Source: JAAYSA01 sp035367155
GTDB lineage: Bacteria; Bacillota_I; Bacilli_A; RFN20; CAG-826
Length of the DNA: 64,000 nucleotides
Assembly: GCA_035367155.1 (NCBI GenBank)
Contig: DAOSJI010000001.1
Location: 1-64,000, forward strand
Direction of reading: 5' to 3'
The notes under the pieces are model-generated. The model was not told the origin of the DNA. It did not search any database and saw only the letters and a list, made by a program, of their open reading frames with translations. Positions 16,822 to 25,034 of the stretch are shown one piece after another (position 1 is the stretch's first letter; every line of letters begins with the position of its first letter). Both the position numbers and the translations under genes were made by a program.

Positions 16822-16841
16822 ATAATTGAAGGAGAAAAAAC

Positions 16842-17768
16842 ATGAAAAAAAGAACATTATTTATTACTTTACTTGCTTTACTTCTTGTTGGTTGTAAAAA
16901 AGGAGATTTACCAAGTGATACACCCGATGATAGTACGCCAACATCAACCATAACTTCTGAGACATCTACTGGAGATAGTACAACAACAGAAGAACCTGCA
17001 ATTGAGGTTACAGTTTACTTTAATCTTACAAAACACGGGTTATTTGATGGAAATCACGGGGCAGCAATTCCAGAAGTCTCACTTGAATATGGTGTTGCGT
17101 ATACTGCAATGAGCGGTTCAGAACTTCCTGGTGCTACTAGAGTTACTCACGATTTAGGTGCCGAATTTATTGGCTTCTTTATGCAAAATCCTCAAGGTGG
17201 AGGGCTTCAAAAGATTACTAAAATGCCCGGTGTACAAGGCTTAGTTCTTGAAGCAGCATTTGATGAAACTACTTCCTCAGAAGGTCCCACAACGAGTGAA
17301 ACACCAGATGAAAATAAAGCTGATGTTTATTTAGTCACAACTAAAGGAAATTATGATCCTACATATCAGACAACTAAAGGATTTAGCACCATTTTAAACT
17401 GTGATGAATATATGCTTTTATCTAAATATTTTGAAGCAGACTTTACTTTCTATATTGGTAGTCAGTTTGATATTTCCGGCTTAGGTGCTAACGAATATCC
17501 AACATATTTAAGTGGAAAGCCGGATGGTATTGGCTATACTCTTTCAGCAGATAAAGATGCAGGTAATTACACGGCTAATTATCTTGAACTTGTTGGAGAA
17601 CCAAGTGAATCAGGTATTAATACTGAAGACCATGATGCAACATGGATTAAATTCAATAGTCCAGCAGAAGTATTACCACTTCGTTTTAAAACAAGTGGAA
17701 CCTACAATGTCTATATTACATTCTGGGATAACTTCGGTTGGGTACGAATTTACGTTCAACCAGCATAA
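16842..17768 (+). CDS. Surface lipoprotein with InlB-type repeat, co-transcribed with the amylase
   Basis: This 308-residue lipoprotein has a signal peptide with lipobox LLVGC and a Ser/Thr-rich stalk (about 25-55). The module at about 57-145 (VTVYFNLTKHG to LEAAFDE) resembles the Listeria-Bacteroides (InlB B-type) repeat. A second T/S/E-rich linker (TTSSEGPTTSETPDEN) leads to a beta-rich C-terminal domain (about 160-308) ending FWDNFGWVRIYVQPA. That domain is not recognised; its position after an extracellular amylase suggests glycan binding, which is inference. The ribosome binding site is GAAGGAG. A terminator follows. Confidence 0.75.
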   Translation: MKKRTLFITLLALLLVGCKKGDLPSDTPDDSTPTSTITSETSTGDSTTTEEPAIEVTVYFNLTKHGLFDGNHGAAIPEVSLEYGVAYTAMSGSELPGATRVTHDLGAEFIGFFMQNPQGGGLQKITKMPGVQGLVLEAAFDETTSSEGPTTSETPDENKADVYLVTTKGNYDPTYQTTKGFSTILNCDEYMLLSKYFEADFTFYIGSQFDISGLGANEYPTYLSGKPDGIGYTLSADKDAGNYTANYLELVGEPSESGINTEDHDATWIKFNSPAEVLPLRFKTSGTYNVYITFWDNFGWVRIYVQPA

Positions 17769-17781
17769 TTAAAACAAAACT

Positions 17782-17806
17782 AAGACCACCCTTGGTGGTC
17801 TTTTTT
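17782..17806 (+). terminator. Terminator of the amylase-lipoprotein operon
   Basis: A 9-bp stem AAGACCACC / GGTGGTCTT with loop CTT, followed by a T run. Confidence 0.92.
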
Positions 17807-17821
17807 ATTTTGTGAATTATT

Positions 17822-17893
17822 TTAGCACTCAATGTTGACAAGTGCCAAAAGTGTGGTAAGATATAGTTAGCACTTATTTAGCAAGAGTGCCAA
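17822..17893 (+). promoter_or_regulatory. Two CIRCE (HrcA) operators around the clpB promoter
   Basis: The first copy is TTAGCACTC-N9-AAGTGCCAA (17822-17848) and the second is TTAGCACTT-N9-GAGTGCCAA (17867-17893). Both keep the exact 9-nt spacer and are close to the consensus TTAGCACTC-N9-GAGTGCTAA. The promoter TTGACA (17835-17840), 16 nt, TAAGAT (17857-17862, preceded by TGG) lies partly inside the first copy, so HrcA binding at either copy should block transcription. No hrcA gene is in the window. Confidence 0.9.
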
Positions 17894-17909
17894 AAAGGAG
17901 GTTTATATT

Positions 17910-20027
17910 ATGATGCAAAATTTATTTCCTGATTATAGTAAAGACGAAAATATTTTAGAAAAATTTGGTCGGTTTCTAGATGATGAAGCTAGACAAAATA
18001 AAAGCGATCCAATTATTGGTCGTGATGAAGAGATAAGACGAATTATTCAAATTCTTTCACGTAAAACTAAAAACAACGTTATTTTAATTGGTGAAGCTGG
18101 TGTTGGTAAAACCGCAATTATCGAAGGGCTTGCTCAACGTATTGCCCGCGGAGATGTACCAGAATCAATTAAAAATAAGCTTGTATATGAACTTGACATG
18201 GGTTCTTTAATTGCTGGTACTAAGTTTAGAGGCGAATTTGAAGAGCGGCTAAAAGCAATTTTAAATAAGATTAAAGAAAGCGATCATCAAATAATTCTTT
18301 TTGTTGATGAGATCCATCTTATTGTTGGAGCAGGTCGCGTTGATGGGGCTATGGATGCAAGTAACATGTTAAAGCCCTTACTTGCTCGTGGCGAAATTGA
18401 TATGATTGGTGCTACTACTTTAAATGAGTATCGAAACTATATTGAAAAAGACCGTGCTTTAGAGCGTCGCTTTCAACCATTATTAGTAAAAGAGCCCACT
18501 TTAGAAGATTCAATCTCGATTCTGCGCGGTTTAAAAGAGCGTTATGAAACACATCATGGTGTTAAAATTAGTGATTCGGCATTAGTAAGTGCAGTTACTT
18601 TAAGTGACCGCTATATAACAGATCGCTTCTTACCTGATAAGGCTCTTGATCTTATTGATGAAGCATGTGCGGCAATTCGAGTTCAAGTTGATAGTCTACC
18701 AATTGAGTTAGATGAAATAAGAAGAAAGAAACGACAACTTGAAATTGAAAAGTTAGCGTTAGAAAAAGAAAGTGATGAACTTAGTAAAAAACGTTTAGCA
18801 GTCATTGAAAAAGAACTTGAAAAATGTAAAAAAGAAGATGAAAAAATGACAGCCCAATGGCAAAAAGAAGTTGAAGAACTTGATGATGTTTCGCGACTTA
18901 AAAAAGAGTTAGAACAAGCTCGCTTTGATCTTAATGTCGCCTTCAATAGCGGTGACTATAAAAAAGCAAGTGAGCTTCAGTATCAGTTAATTCCTGAACT
19001 AGAAAAGAAACTTAAAGAAGAAAGCGAAGAAGCTAACGAAAACCGGATGCTAAAAGAAACAGTTGGTGAAGAAGAAGTCGCTGCGATTATATCGCGAAAT
19101 ACAGGTATTCCAATTCATAAGATTATGGAAGGTGAAAAGCATAAAGTACTTAACTTATTTGAAACACTTAAAAAACGAGTCATTGGTCAAGATGAAGCAC
19201 TCCGTTTAGTTAGTGATGCAATTATTCGTCAACGAGCAGGACTTAATAATCCTAATCGACCAATTGGTAGTTTTCTTTTCCTTGGTCCAACTGGTGTTGG
19301 AAAAACTGAAGTTGCGCGTTCTCTAGCAGAGGCACTATTTGATGATGAAAAGCGAATTATTCGTATTGATATGAGTGAATATATGGAGAAATTTAATGTT
19401 TCGCGTCTTATTGGTTCGCCCCCTGGATATGTTGGTTATGAAGAAGGCGGGCAACTTACTGAGGCAGTAAGAAGATCACCATACTCAATTGTTCTTTTCG
19501 ATGAAATCGAAAAAGCGCATCCTGAAGTAATTAATTTACTCCTACAACTTCTTGATGATGGAAGATTAACAGACTCTTCAGGTCGTGTTGTTAACTTTAA
19601 AAATACAATTATTATTATGACAAGTAACTTAGGAAGTGAATTATTCCTTAAAAATGAAGCAAGTAAAGTTAATGAACTACTTAAAAAAGCCTTTAAACCA
19701 GAATTTTTAAACCGAATTGATGAAGTAGTCTATTTTGACCCCTTGTCAATTGATGTTCAAAAACAAATCGCTCGCAAGATGCTTAACGAAGTTATTAAAA
19801 CAAGTGAAAAAGCTGGATTTAAGCTTCGCTATACAGATGATGTTGTGAATTATATTGTCGAAAATGCATATGCGCCTGAATTTGGTGCTAGACCACTAAA
19901 ACGATTTATTCAAAAAACAATTGAAACTCAAATCGCTGAGCAAATAATTGAGCAAAAAGTTGATCCTAAGATTCCATATACTTTAGATATAAGAGATAAT
20001 GTAGTTCAACTTAATCCATTTGCATAA
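17910..20027 (+). CDS. clpB: ClpB disaggregase lacking the N-terminal domain
   Basis: This AAA+ protein disaggregates heat-damaged proteins, usually with DnaK. The 705 residues begin almost directly at the first AAA+ module (Walker A GEAGVGKT at 61-68, Walker B ILFVDEIH), continue through the long coiled-coil middle domain (about 305-430; ELDEIRRKKRQLEIEKLALE) that marks ClpB rather than ClpC, and end with the second AAA+ module (GPTGVGKT at 459-466, IGSPPGYVGYEEGGQL). The roughly 150-residue N-domain of full ClpB is missing, as in short ClpB forms. AAAGGAGG precedes the start at 17910. Dual CIRCE boxes imply heat-shock control by HrcA. Confidence 0.95.
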   Translation: MMQNLFPDYSKDENILEKFGRFLDDEARQNKSDPIIGRDEEIRRIIQILSRKTKNNVILIGEAGVGKTAIIEGLAQRIARGDVPESIKNKLVYELDMGSLIAGTKFRGEFEERLKAILNKIKESDHQIILFVDEIHLIVGAGRVDGAMDASNMLKPLLARGEIDMIGATTLNEYRNYIEKDRALERRFQPLLVKEPTLEDSISILRGLKERYETHHGVKISDSALVSAVTLSDRYITDRFLPDKALDLIDEACAAIRVQVDSLPIELDEIRRKKRQLEIEKLALEKESDELSKKRLAVIEKELEKCKKEDEKMTAQWQKEVEELDDVSRLKKELEQARFDLNVAFNSGDYKKASELQYQLIPELEKKLKEESEEANENRMLKETVGEEEVAAIISRNTGIPIHKIMEGEKHKVLNLFETLKKRVIGQDEALRLVSDAIIRQRAGLNNPNRPIGSFLFLGPTGVGKTEVARSLAEALFDDEKRIIRIDMSEYMEKFNVSRLIGSPPGYVGYEEGGQLTEAVRRSPYSIVLFDEIEKAHPEVINLLLQLLDDGRLTDSSGRVVNFKNTIIIMTSNLGSELFLKNEASKVNELLKKAFKPEFLNRIDEVVYFDPLSIDVQKQIARKMLNEVIKTSEKAGFKLRYTDDVVNYIVENAYAPEFGARPLKRFIQKTIETQIAEQIIEQKVDPKIPYTLDIRDNVVQLNPFA

Positions 20028-20037
20028 TCTCTTACAT

Positions 20038-20062
20038 GACGGTCCATTTGGACCGTCTTTTT
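20038..20062 (+). terminator. clpB terminator
   Basis: An 8-bp stem GACGGTCC / GGACCGTC with loop ATTT, followed by TTTTT. Confidence 0.93.
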
Positions 20063-20094
20063 AATAATCTAATCTATGAATTTCAAGCGATTTA

Positions 20095-20123
20095 TTTACA
20101 TTTATATTAACTTAGAGTAATAT
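20095..20123 (+). promoter_or_regulatory. Promoter of the first endonuclease I lipoprotein gene
   Basis: TTTACA (20095-20100), a 17-nt spacer and TAATAT (20118-20123), followed by ribosome binding site AGAAGG (20135-20140) and ATG at 20148. Confidence 0.5.
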
Positions 20124-20147
20124 AAAGAATAGAAAGAAGGTAACAAC

Positions 20148-21116
20148 ATGAAAAGATCATTAACTTTCCTTACCGCACTCCTAGCTTTAGGTGTTTTATC
20201 AGGTTGTCAAAACCAACCAGACCCTAGTAGCGAACTTCCAACTTCAAATGAATCGGAAACATCTTTACCTACTGAAACAACATCTGAAGAAGTAGAAGTA
20301 CCCCAATCACCAAATAGAGTTTTTACACCTGCTCCAGCGTATACAGGTAATTATTGGGATGAAATTGTTAATTCGGAATTACAAGGGAAAGACTTAGCAA
20401 ATGCTCTATATGAATTTAAATTATCTAGATTTACTCCAATTGACTATAACACTTGTGTACAGGCTTTAGAACTAATGGATGTTGATCCAGATGATCCATA
20501 TAAAGTCTTATCAATTTATGACCTAAATTCTGTTCAATTTAAAAAACGATATGATGGTGATAATTTTACACCTCGTGAAGTTTATTTTGACCGTGAACAT
20601 GCATATCCTCAATCTAAATTAGCAGATGGCAATGATAGTCTAAGAGCAGGAGCGACAAGAAAGAATATTTCAACTGATGTTGCAAATTTATTTTTCTGTG
20701 ATGGAAATCTTAACCAAGCTAAATCAAACTATAGTTATTGGGGTCTTAGTATGAAAGAACAATACTATAAATTTGCAATTAGAAATAAATTTGGTACCTT
20801 AACTGATAACTTTGTTTATAACGGTATGTTTAGCCCAACCCCAATGGTAAGAGGTGAAATTGCTCGTTCCCAACTTTATATGCTTGTTATGTGGCCATAT
20901 GAAAAATTAGGTTATGGCTGTAGTTTAGATGAAAACTTTAACATTCTAACAATGCTTCAATGGAATCTAGAATATCCACCTACTGTTGAACGTGACCTAC
21001 AACGTCAAATAGGTTTAGAACAATATCAAAATTTACGTAATCCATTTATTGATCATCCTGAATTAGCGTGTCGCATTTGGGGTGAACATGATGTAAATGG
21101 TAGATTCTGCCATTAG
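20148..21116 (+). CDS. Surface lipoprotein of the endonuclease I (EndA/NucM) family, copy 1
   Basis: This 322-residue protein is a predicted extracellular, membrane-anchored DNase. It has a lipoprotein signal peptide with lipobox VLSGC, a Ser/Thr/Glu-rich stalk (about 28-65) and an endonuclease I domain. The active-site motif is FDREHAYPQSKL (catalytic His) and is followed by DVANLFFCDGNLNQAKSN, in place of the usual HNLWPADGRLNSARGN-like motif, then RGEIARSQLYML and NPFIDHPELACRIWG. It has its own promoter and terminator. A paralogue lies just after rimO at 22475. Together they suggest scavenging of external DNA, which is inference. Confidence 0.87.
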   Translation: MKRSLTFLTALLALGVLSGCQNQPDPSSELPTSNESETSLPTETTSEEVEVPQSPNRVFTPAPAYTGNYWDEIVNSELQGKDLANALYEFKLSRFTPIDYNTCVQALELMDVDPDDPYKVLSIYDLNSVQFKKRYDGDNFTPREVYFDREHAYPQSKLADGNDSLRAGATRKNISTDVANLFFCDGNLNQAKSNYSYWGLSMKEQYYKFAIRNKFGTLTDNFVYNGMFSPTPMVRGEIARSQLYMLVMWPYEKLGYGCSLDENFNILTMLQWNLEYPPTVERDLQRQIGLEQYQNLRNPFIDHPELACRIWGEHDVNGRFCH

Positions 21117-21128
21117 AAATAACTAACT

Positions 21129-21157
21129 AAAAGAGTCCACTTTGCTGGACTCTTTTT
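21129..21157 (+). terminator. Terminator between the endonuclease I gene and rimO
   Basis: An 11-bp stem AAAAGAGTCCA / TGGACTCTTTT with a 6-nt loop and T tail. It ends only 12 nt before the rimO start codon. Confidence 0.88.
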
Positions 21158-21169
21158 CTAGCGAAAATT

Positions 21170-22450
21170 ATGAAAAAACTATGTTTAATTTCTTTAGGTT
21201 GTGCTAAAAATCTCGTCGACAGCGAGATTATTTTAGGAATGTTAGAGGGAATTGACATTTTTATTACTAATAAGAAAGAAGAAGCAGATGTTTTTCTTTT
21301 AAATACATGTGCTTTTTTAGAAGAAAGTAGAATCGAAACGCTCAAAATAATAGATGAATTAAAACAATTTAATAAACCATTAGTTGTCCTTGGTTGCTAT
21401 AGTGAACGATATAAAGATAAATTAGAAAATCTAGATAATATATATTTTGTACCTATTTCTAGGTATGCTGAGCTTCATCTTCTTTTAAGTAAGATATTAA
21501 AAACTAATGTTAATAGTTTTAATCCGCTTAGGCGAAAATATGCTACTCTTCCATTTAGTGCTTATCTACGAATTAGCGAAGGTTGTAATAATTTTTGTAG
21601 TTTTTGTGCTATCCCACTTATTCGTGGTCGCTTTAAATCACGGCCATTAAAAGAAATACTAGAAGAAGCAAAACTTCTTAATGAACTTGGCAAGAAAGAA
21701 ATCACAATTATTTCACAAGACACTACAAATTACGGCCGTGATTTGCAAAAGCGACCTAAATTAATCACTCTTTTAGAGGAATTAGTTAAATTTGAAGGTT
21801 TTGAAAGTATACGCTTACTTTATCTTTACCCAAGTGATTTAAGTGATGAGTTAATCACTTTTATAAAAAGAAATCCTAAAATGGTTCCTTACTTTGATTT
21901 ACCATTTCAACATGCTTCAAATAGAATTCTTCGCCTTATGAATCGGAGGGGTAAAAAAGAGGATTATATAAAATTAATTAATCGCATTAGGTTAGAGATT
22001 CCTCATGCTATTTTGCGAGCTACTTTTATTGTTGGCTTTCCAGGTGAAACAAGGGAAGATATTGAGGAATTAGCAGCATTTATTAAAGAAATCGAATTTA
22101 ATCATATTGGTGTATTTACTTATTCAAAAGAAGAGGGAACAAGAAGTTATGCAATGGAGTCTCATATTAATGAAGAAGAAAAAAACAAGCGAAAAGATTA
22201 TCTTATGAACCTACAAAAAAGTATTTCACTTAAGAAAAATATGGCTTTAATTGGGCAAAAGATGAGTGGTTACATAATCTATTATGAAAAGAATAAAGGT
22301 CGCTATTTAATGCGAACTTATTTTAACGCACCTGATGAAATTGATGGCAATATTTATCTATATTCAAACAATAAGTTTGAAATTGGTGATAAACTTGATA
22401 TTGAAATTACAAGTGCTTTTATTTATGATTTAATAGCGAGACCATTATAA
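21170..22450 (+). CDS. rimO: Ribosomal protein uS12 (S12) methylthiotransferase
   Basis: This radical-SAM enzyme methylthiolates the conserved aspartate of ribosomal protein S12. The N-terminal MTTase domain carries the three Cys that bind one 4Fe-4S cluster (SLGCAKNLVDSE, LLNTCAF, VLGCYSERY). The radical-SAM motif is CNNFCSFCAIPLIRG. A TRAM domain closes the protein (GDKLDIEITSAF). The length of 426 is normal. The start must be 21170 because MKKLCLISLGCAKN is the conserved N terminus, yet no Shine-Dalgarno sequence fits in the 12 nt between the terminator and the ATG. Confidence 0.95.
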   Translation: MKKLCLISLGCAKNLVDSEIILGMLEGIDIFITNKKEEADVFLLNTCAFLEESRIETLKIIDELKQFNKPLVVLGCYSERYKDKLENLDNIYFVPISRYAELHLLLSKILKTNVNSFNPLRRKYATLPFSAYLRISEGCNNFCSFCAIPLIRGRFKSRPLKEILEEAKLLNELGKKEITIISQDTTNYGRDLQKRPKLITLLEELVKFEGFESIRLLYLYPSDLSDELITFIKRNPKMVPYFDLPFQHASNRILRLMNRRGKKEDYIKLINRIRLEIPHAILRATFIVGFPGETREDIEELAAFIKEIEFNHIGVFTYSKEEGTRSYAMESHINEEEKNKRKDYLMNLQKSISLKKNMALIGQKMSGYIIYYEKNKGRYLMRTYFNAPDEIDGNIYLYSNNKFEIGDKLDIEITSAFIYDLIARPL

Positions 22451-22474
22451 AATAAGGAAACGAGGACATATAAA

Positions 22475-23335
22475 ATGAAAAATCGTAAACTTTTAAGTCT
22501 TATTCTATTTTTGCTTCTTACAGGCTGTGCAAGTAAACCAACTGTAAGTAGCGAAGAATCTTCAACACCCCTAGTTACTTCAATCAGTGAAGATATTTCT
22601 AGTACAAGTACTGAAGATGTAACAAGTGAGAACCCAACAAGTAGCGAAGATCCAATTACAAGTGAACCTGCTTTTGGTGGTTATTATGAAGGATATGACT
22701 TAAATAAAACTGGTACAGATTTAAAAAATGAGATAAAACGTCGAATTGACACTGGCTTTAGTGGAATTGGCTACAGTTGGTGGCCAGTTGAAAATGCTGA
22801 TGAAGACCCAAATAACTCAAGTAATGTTATTCAAATTTATTCACGTATTACAATTGCTAAAAACAAACATGCTTCTGGCTCAATTGGTTGGAACCGTGAA
22901 CACGTTGTTCCACAGTCAAAACTTGGATGTAGTGCAGGTGGAGGTGCTAATGCTTGTAGCGATTATCACAATTTATGGGCTGCTGATAATAAATTAAATT
23001 CGATTCGTGGTAATAGTACCTTCCAAGTTGTTACAAACGGAAATTATGCTGTAGATAGCTTGGGTGTAAGAAGTGATTGTAAATATACAAGTTCAGCTTT
23101 CGAACCATGCGATGCTGCAAAAGGTGAAGTTGCCCGTGTTACTTTCTATATGATTATTAAATATAACCTCAATGTTAATATTAACGGCAATCTTTCGCTC
23201 TTACTTGAATGGAATAATCAATTTCCTCCTCTTGAAGATCGTGAAGCTAAACGTAATAATGCAATTCAAAACGCTCAAGGGAATCGTAATCCTTTTATCG
23301 ATTATCCTGAATTAGCAGACGCTATTTGGGCATAA
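22475..23335 (+). CDS. Surface lipoprotein of the endonuclease I (EndA/NucM) family, copy 2
   Basis: This is a 286-residue predicted secreted DNase with lipobox LLTGC and a Ser/Thr/Glu-rich stalk (about 24-66). The catalytic domain is closer to the family norm than copy 1: WNREHVVPQSKLG, then DYHNLWAADNKLNSIRGN, KGEVARVTFYMI and NRNPFIDYPELADAIW. It follows rimO by 24 nt with GAGG (22462-22465) upstream, so it can be read on the rimO transcript. The two copies differ substantially, so they are not a recent duplication. Confidence 0.9.
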   Translation: MKNRKLLSLILFLLLTGCASKPTVSSEESSTPLVTSISEDISSTSTEDVTSENPTSSEDPITSEPAFGGYYEGYDLNKTGTDLKNEIKRRIDTGFSGIGYSWWPVENADEDPNNSSNVIQIYSRITIAKNKHASGSIGWNREHVVPQSKLGCSAGGGANACSDYHNLWAADNKLNSIRGNSTFQVVTNGNYAVDSLGVRSDCKYTSSAFEPCDAAKGEVARVTFYMIIKYNLNVNINGNLSLLLEWNNQFPPLEDREAKRNNAIQNAQGNRNPFIDYPELADAIWA

Positions 23336-23388
23336 AGCAAATTATATGTGATATAATTTATAAGAAAGTTTTAAAGTAGGTGAATATT

Positions 23389-24432
23389 ATGAAACTTAAT
23401 GATACTAGAAAAGACTTATTCAAAGATAAAATCCTTCTTATTACTGGAGGGACTGGATCATTTGGTCATGCTGTTGTTGATCGCTTTTTAAAAACGGATA
23501 TTAAAGAAATTCGTATTCTCTCACGCGATGAAAAAAAGCAAGATGATATGAGAAAACAATATAAAAATGACAAGTTGAAATTTTATATTGGGGATGTACG
23601 TAATCTTAATTCTATTACGGATGCTTTCCGTGGTGTTGACTATGTTTTTAGTGCAGCTGCTCTAAAACAAGTTCCTTCCTGCGAATTCTATCCGATGGAA
23701 GCTGTGTATACTAATGTTATTGGAAGCGATAATGTTATTACGGCTTGTGTTAATCATGGTGTTAAAAAAGCTATTTTTCTTTCTACAGATAAGGCTGCTT
23801 ATCCAATTAATGCAATGGGAATTAGTAAAGCTTTAATGGAGAAAAATGTTATTGCCCGTAGCCGTCAACTCTTAGAAGGAGATACTATCCTTTGTTTAAC
23901 CCGTTATGGCAACGTTATGGCAAGTCGCGGTAGTGTTATTCCCTTATTTCTAAATCAAATTGAAGAAGGTCGACCAATTACAATTACAAATCCTGAAATG
24001 ACTCGCTTTATGATGACATTAGAAGATGCAGTTAATTTGGTTCTTTATGCTTTTGAACACGGCGAACAAGGTGATCTATTTGTCCAAAAATCACCTGCTG
24101 CAACAATTGACGTTCTTGCCCAAGCTATTAAAGAACTTAAAAATCCTAAGGCAGAAGTAAAATATATTGGCACGCGTCACGGTGAAAAATTATATGAAAC
24201 TTTAGTTACTGAAGAAGAAATGTCAAAAGCAATTGATTTAGGTGATTTCTTCTGTGTTAAAGCGGATAACCGTGAATTAAATTATGAAAAATATATTTCT
24301 ACTGGCAGTAAGAAAATTGCCTTAAGTGAAAGCTATACTTCTCATAACACGCATAGATTAAGCGTCGAAGAGATGAAAAACTTACTAAAAAAACTTGAAC
24401 TTTTCGGTGGACCCGTTAAGCATCATGATTAA
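23389..24432 (+). CDS. capE: CapE/WbjB-type UDP-N-acetylglucosamine 4,6-dehydratase (5-inverting)
   Basis: This 347-residue SDR enzyme of polysaccharide synthesis would make the 4-keto-6-deoxy intermediate on the route to UDP-N-acetyl-L-fucosamine-type sugars. Visible are the Rossmann loop ITGGTGSFG, IRILSRDEKKQDDMR, AAALKQVPSCEF, STDKAAYPINAMGISKALMEK (the usual YxxxK Tyr is replaced, as in this group), and TRYGNVMASRGSVIP. The start at 23389 is preferred over an in-frame GTG at 23380 because AGTAGG (23375-23380) is 8 nt upstream. A TATAAT is at 23352-23357. CapF and CapG partners are not adjacent. Confidence 0.85.
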   Translation: MKLNDTRKDLFKDKILLITGGTGSFGHAVVDRFLKTDIKEIRILSRDEKKQDDMRKQYKNDKLKFYIGDVRNLNSITDAFRGVDYVFSAAALKQVPSCEFYPMEAVYTNVIGSDNVITACVNHGVKKAIFLSTDKAAYPINAMGISKALMEKNVIARSRQLLEGDTILCLTRYGNVMASRGSVIPLFLNQIEEGRPITITNPEMTRFMMTLEDAVNLVLYAFEHGEQGDLFVQKSPAATIDVLAQAIKELKNPKAEVKYIGTRHGEKLYETLVTEEEMSKAIDLGDFFCVKADNRELNYEKYISTGSKKIALSESYTSHNTHRLSVEEMKNLLKKLELFGGPVKHHD

Positions 24433-24448
24433 TTAGTAAATATCTTCT

Positions 24449-24477
24449 TTGCAAATAGTAGCAATTTCAAGTATACT
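24449..24477 (+). promoter_or_regulatory. Promoter of tRNA-Thr
   Basis: TTGCAA (24449-24454), a 17-nt spacer and TATACT (24472-24477), ending 12 nt before the mature tRNA. Confidence 0.72.
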
Positions 24478-24489
24478 CTTAATTGCTAT

Positions 24490-24563
24490 GCCCCCTTAGT
24501 TAAATGGCATAATAAATCCATGGTAAGGATTAGTCGCTAGTTCGATTCTGGCAGGGGGCACCA
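24490..24563 (+). tRNA. tRNA-Thr (anticodon GGT)
   Basis: The cloverleaf folds completely: acceptor GCCCCCT/AGGGGGC, D arm GTTA/TAAT, anticodon stem AATCC/GGATT with loop ATGGTAA (anticodon GGT at 24522-24524), a 4-nt variable region, T arm GCTAG/CTGGC with loop TTCGATT, and an encoded ACCA end. It is 74 nt including CCA, with its own promoter and terminator. Confidence 0.95.
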
Positions 24564-24573
24564 TTTAATTAGT

Positions 24574-24600
24574 AAGAGTCCATATGATGGGCTCTTTTTT
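24574..24600 (+). terminator. tRNA-Thr terminator
   Basis: An 8-bp stem AGAGTCCA / TGGGCTCT (one G-U pair) with a 5-nt loop and T tail. Confidence 0.85.
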
Positions 24601-24666
24601 ATTTTTTATATTAAGTGTCTCTTTTATGATGTCAAAAATTTAAAAATATTTTTTTGATTTTACCTA

Positions 24667-24710
24667 TTGCACTCTTCAATACTTCGTGATACGATGTATT
24701 ACGTAAGGAG
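24667..24710 (+). promoter_or_regulatory. padR promoter with overlapping operator
   Basis: TTGCAC (24667-24672), a 17-nt spacer and TACGAT (24690-24695). An imperfect inverted repeat centred on ATAC-GAT-GTAT (24682-24707, outer arms CTTCGT / ACGTAAG) covers the -10, which suits autorepression by the PadR protein. AAGGAG (24705-24710) is the ribosome binding site. Confidence 0.6.
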
Positions 24711-24719
24711 TGGTATTTA

Positions 24720-25031
24720 ATGGAAACACAACTAAGAAGAGGAATGTTAGAAATTTGTGTCTTAGCTGCTATAAAGAACGAAGATTCTTATGGCTATAAG
24801 ATTATTAAAGATTTAAAACCTGTTCTAGAGTTATCTGAATCTACTTTATATTCTATTCTTAAAAGACTAGAAGAAAGTAAAATGCTCATCGTAAAATCGG
24901 TTGAACATAACGGAAGACTACGGAAGTATTACCGTATTACTGACCTTGGTATTGAAAGAATTGAAGAATTTAAAGAAGAATGGGAAGAAATGGTTAAAAT
25001 CTATTCTTTTATCGTTGGGGAGGATAAATAA
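24720..25031 (+). CDS. PadR-family transcriptional regulator
   Basis: This is a 103-residue winged-helix repressor. The PadR core is clear: RRGMLEICVLAAIKNEDSYGYKIIKDL, then STLYSILKRLEESKMLIVKSVEHNGRLRKYYRIT, with a C-terminal dimerisation helix. Size and sequence match the short PadR proteins that sit before DUF1700 and DUF4097 genes in Firmicutes. The next gene begins 3 nt after the stop. An inverted repeat over its own -10 suggests autoregulation. The inducing signal is not visible. Confidence 0.92.
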   Translation: METQLRRGMLEICVLAAIKNEDSYGYKIIKDLKPVLELSESTLYSILKRLEESKMLIVKSVEHNGRLRKYYRITDLGIERIEEFKEEWEEMVKIYSFIVGEDK

Positions 25032-25034
25032 ACT

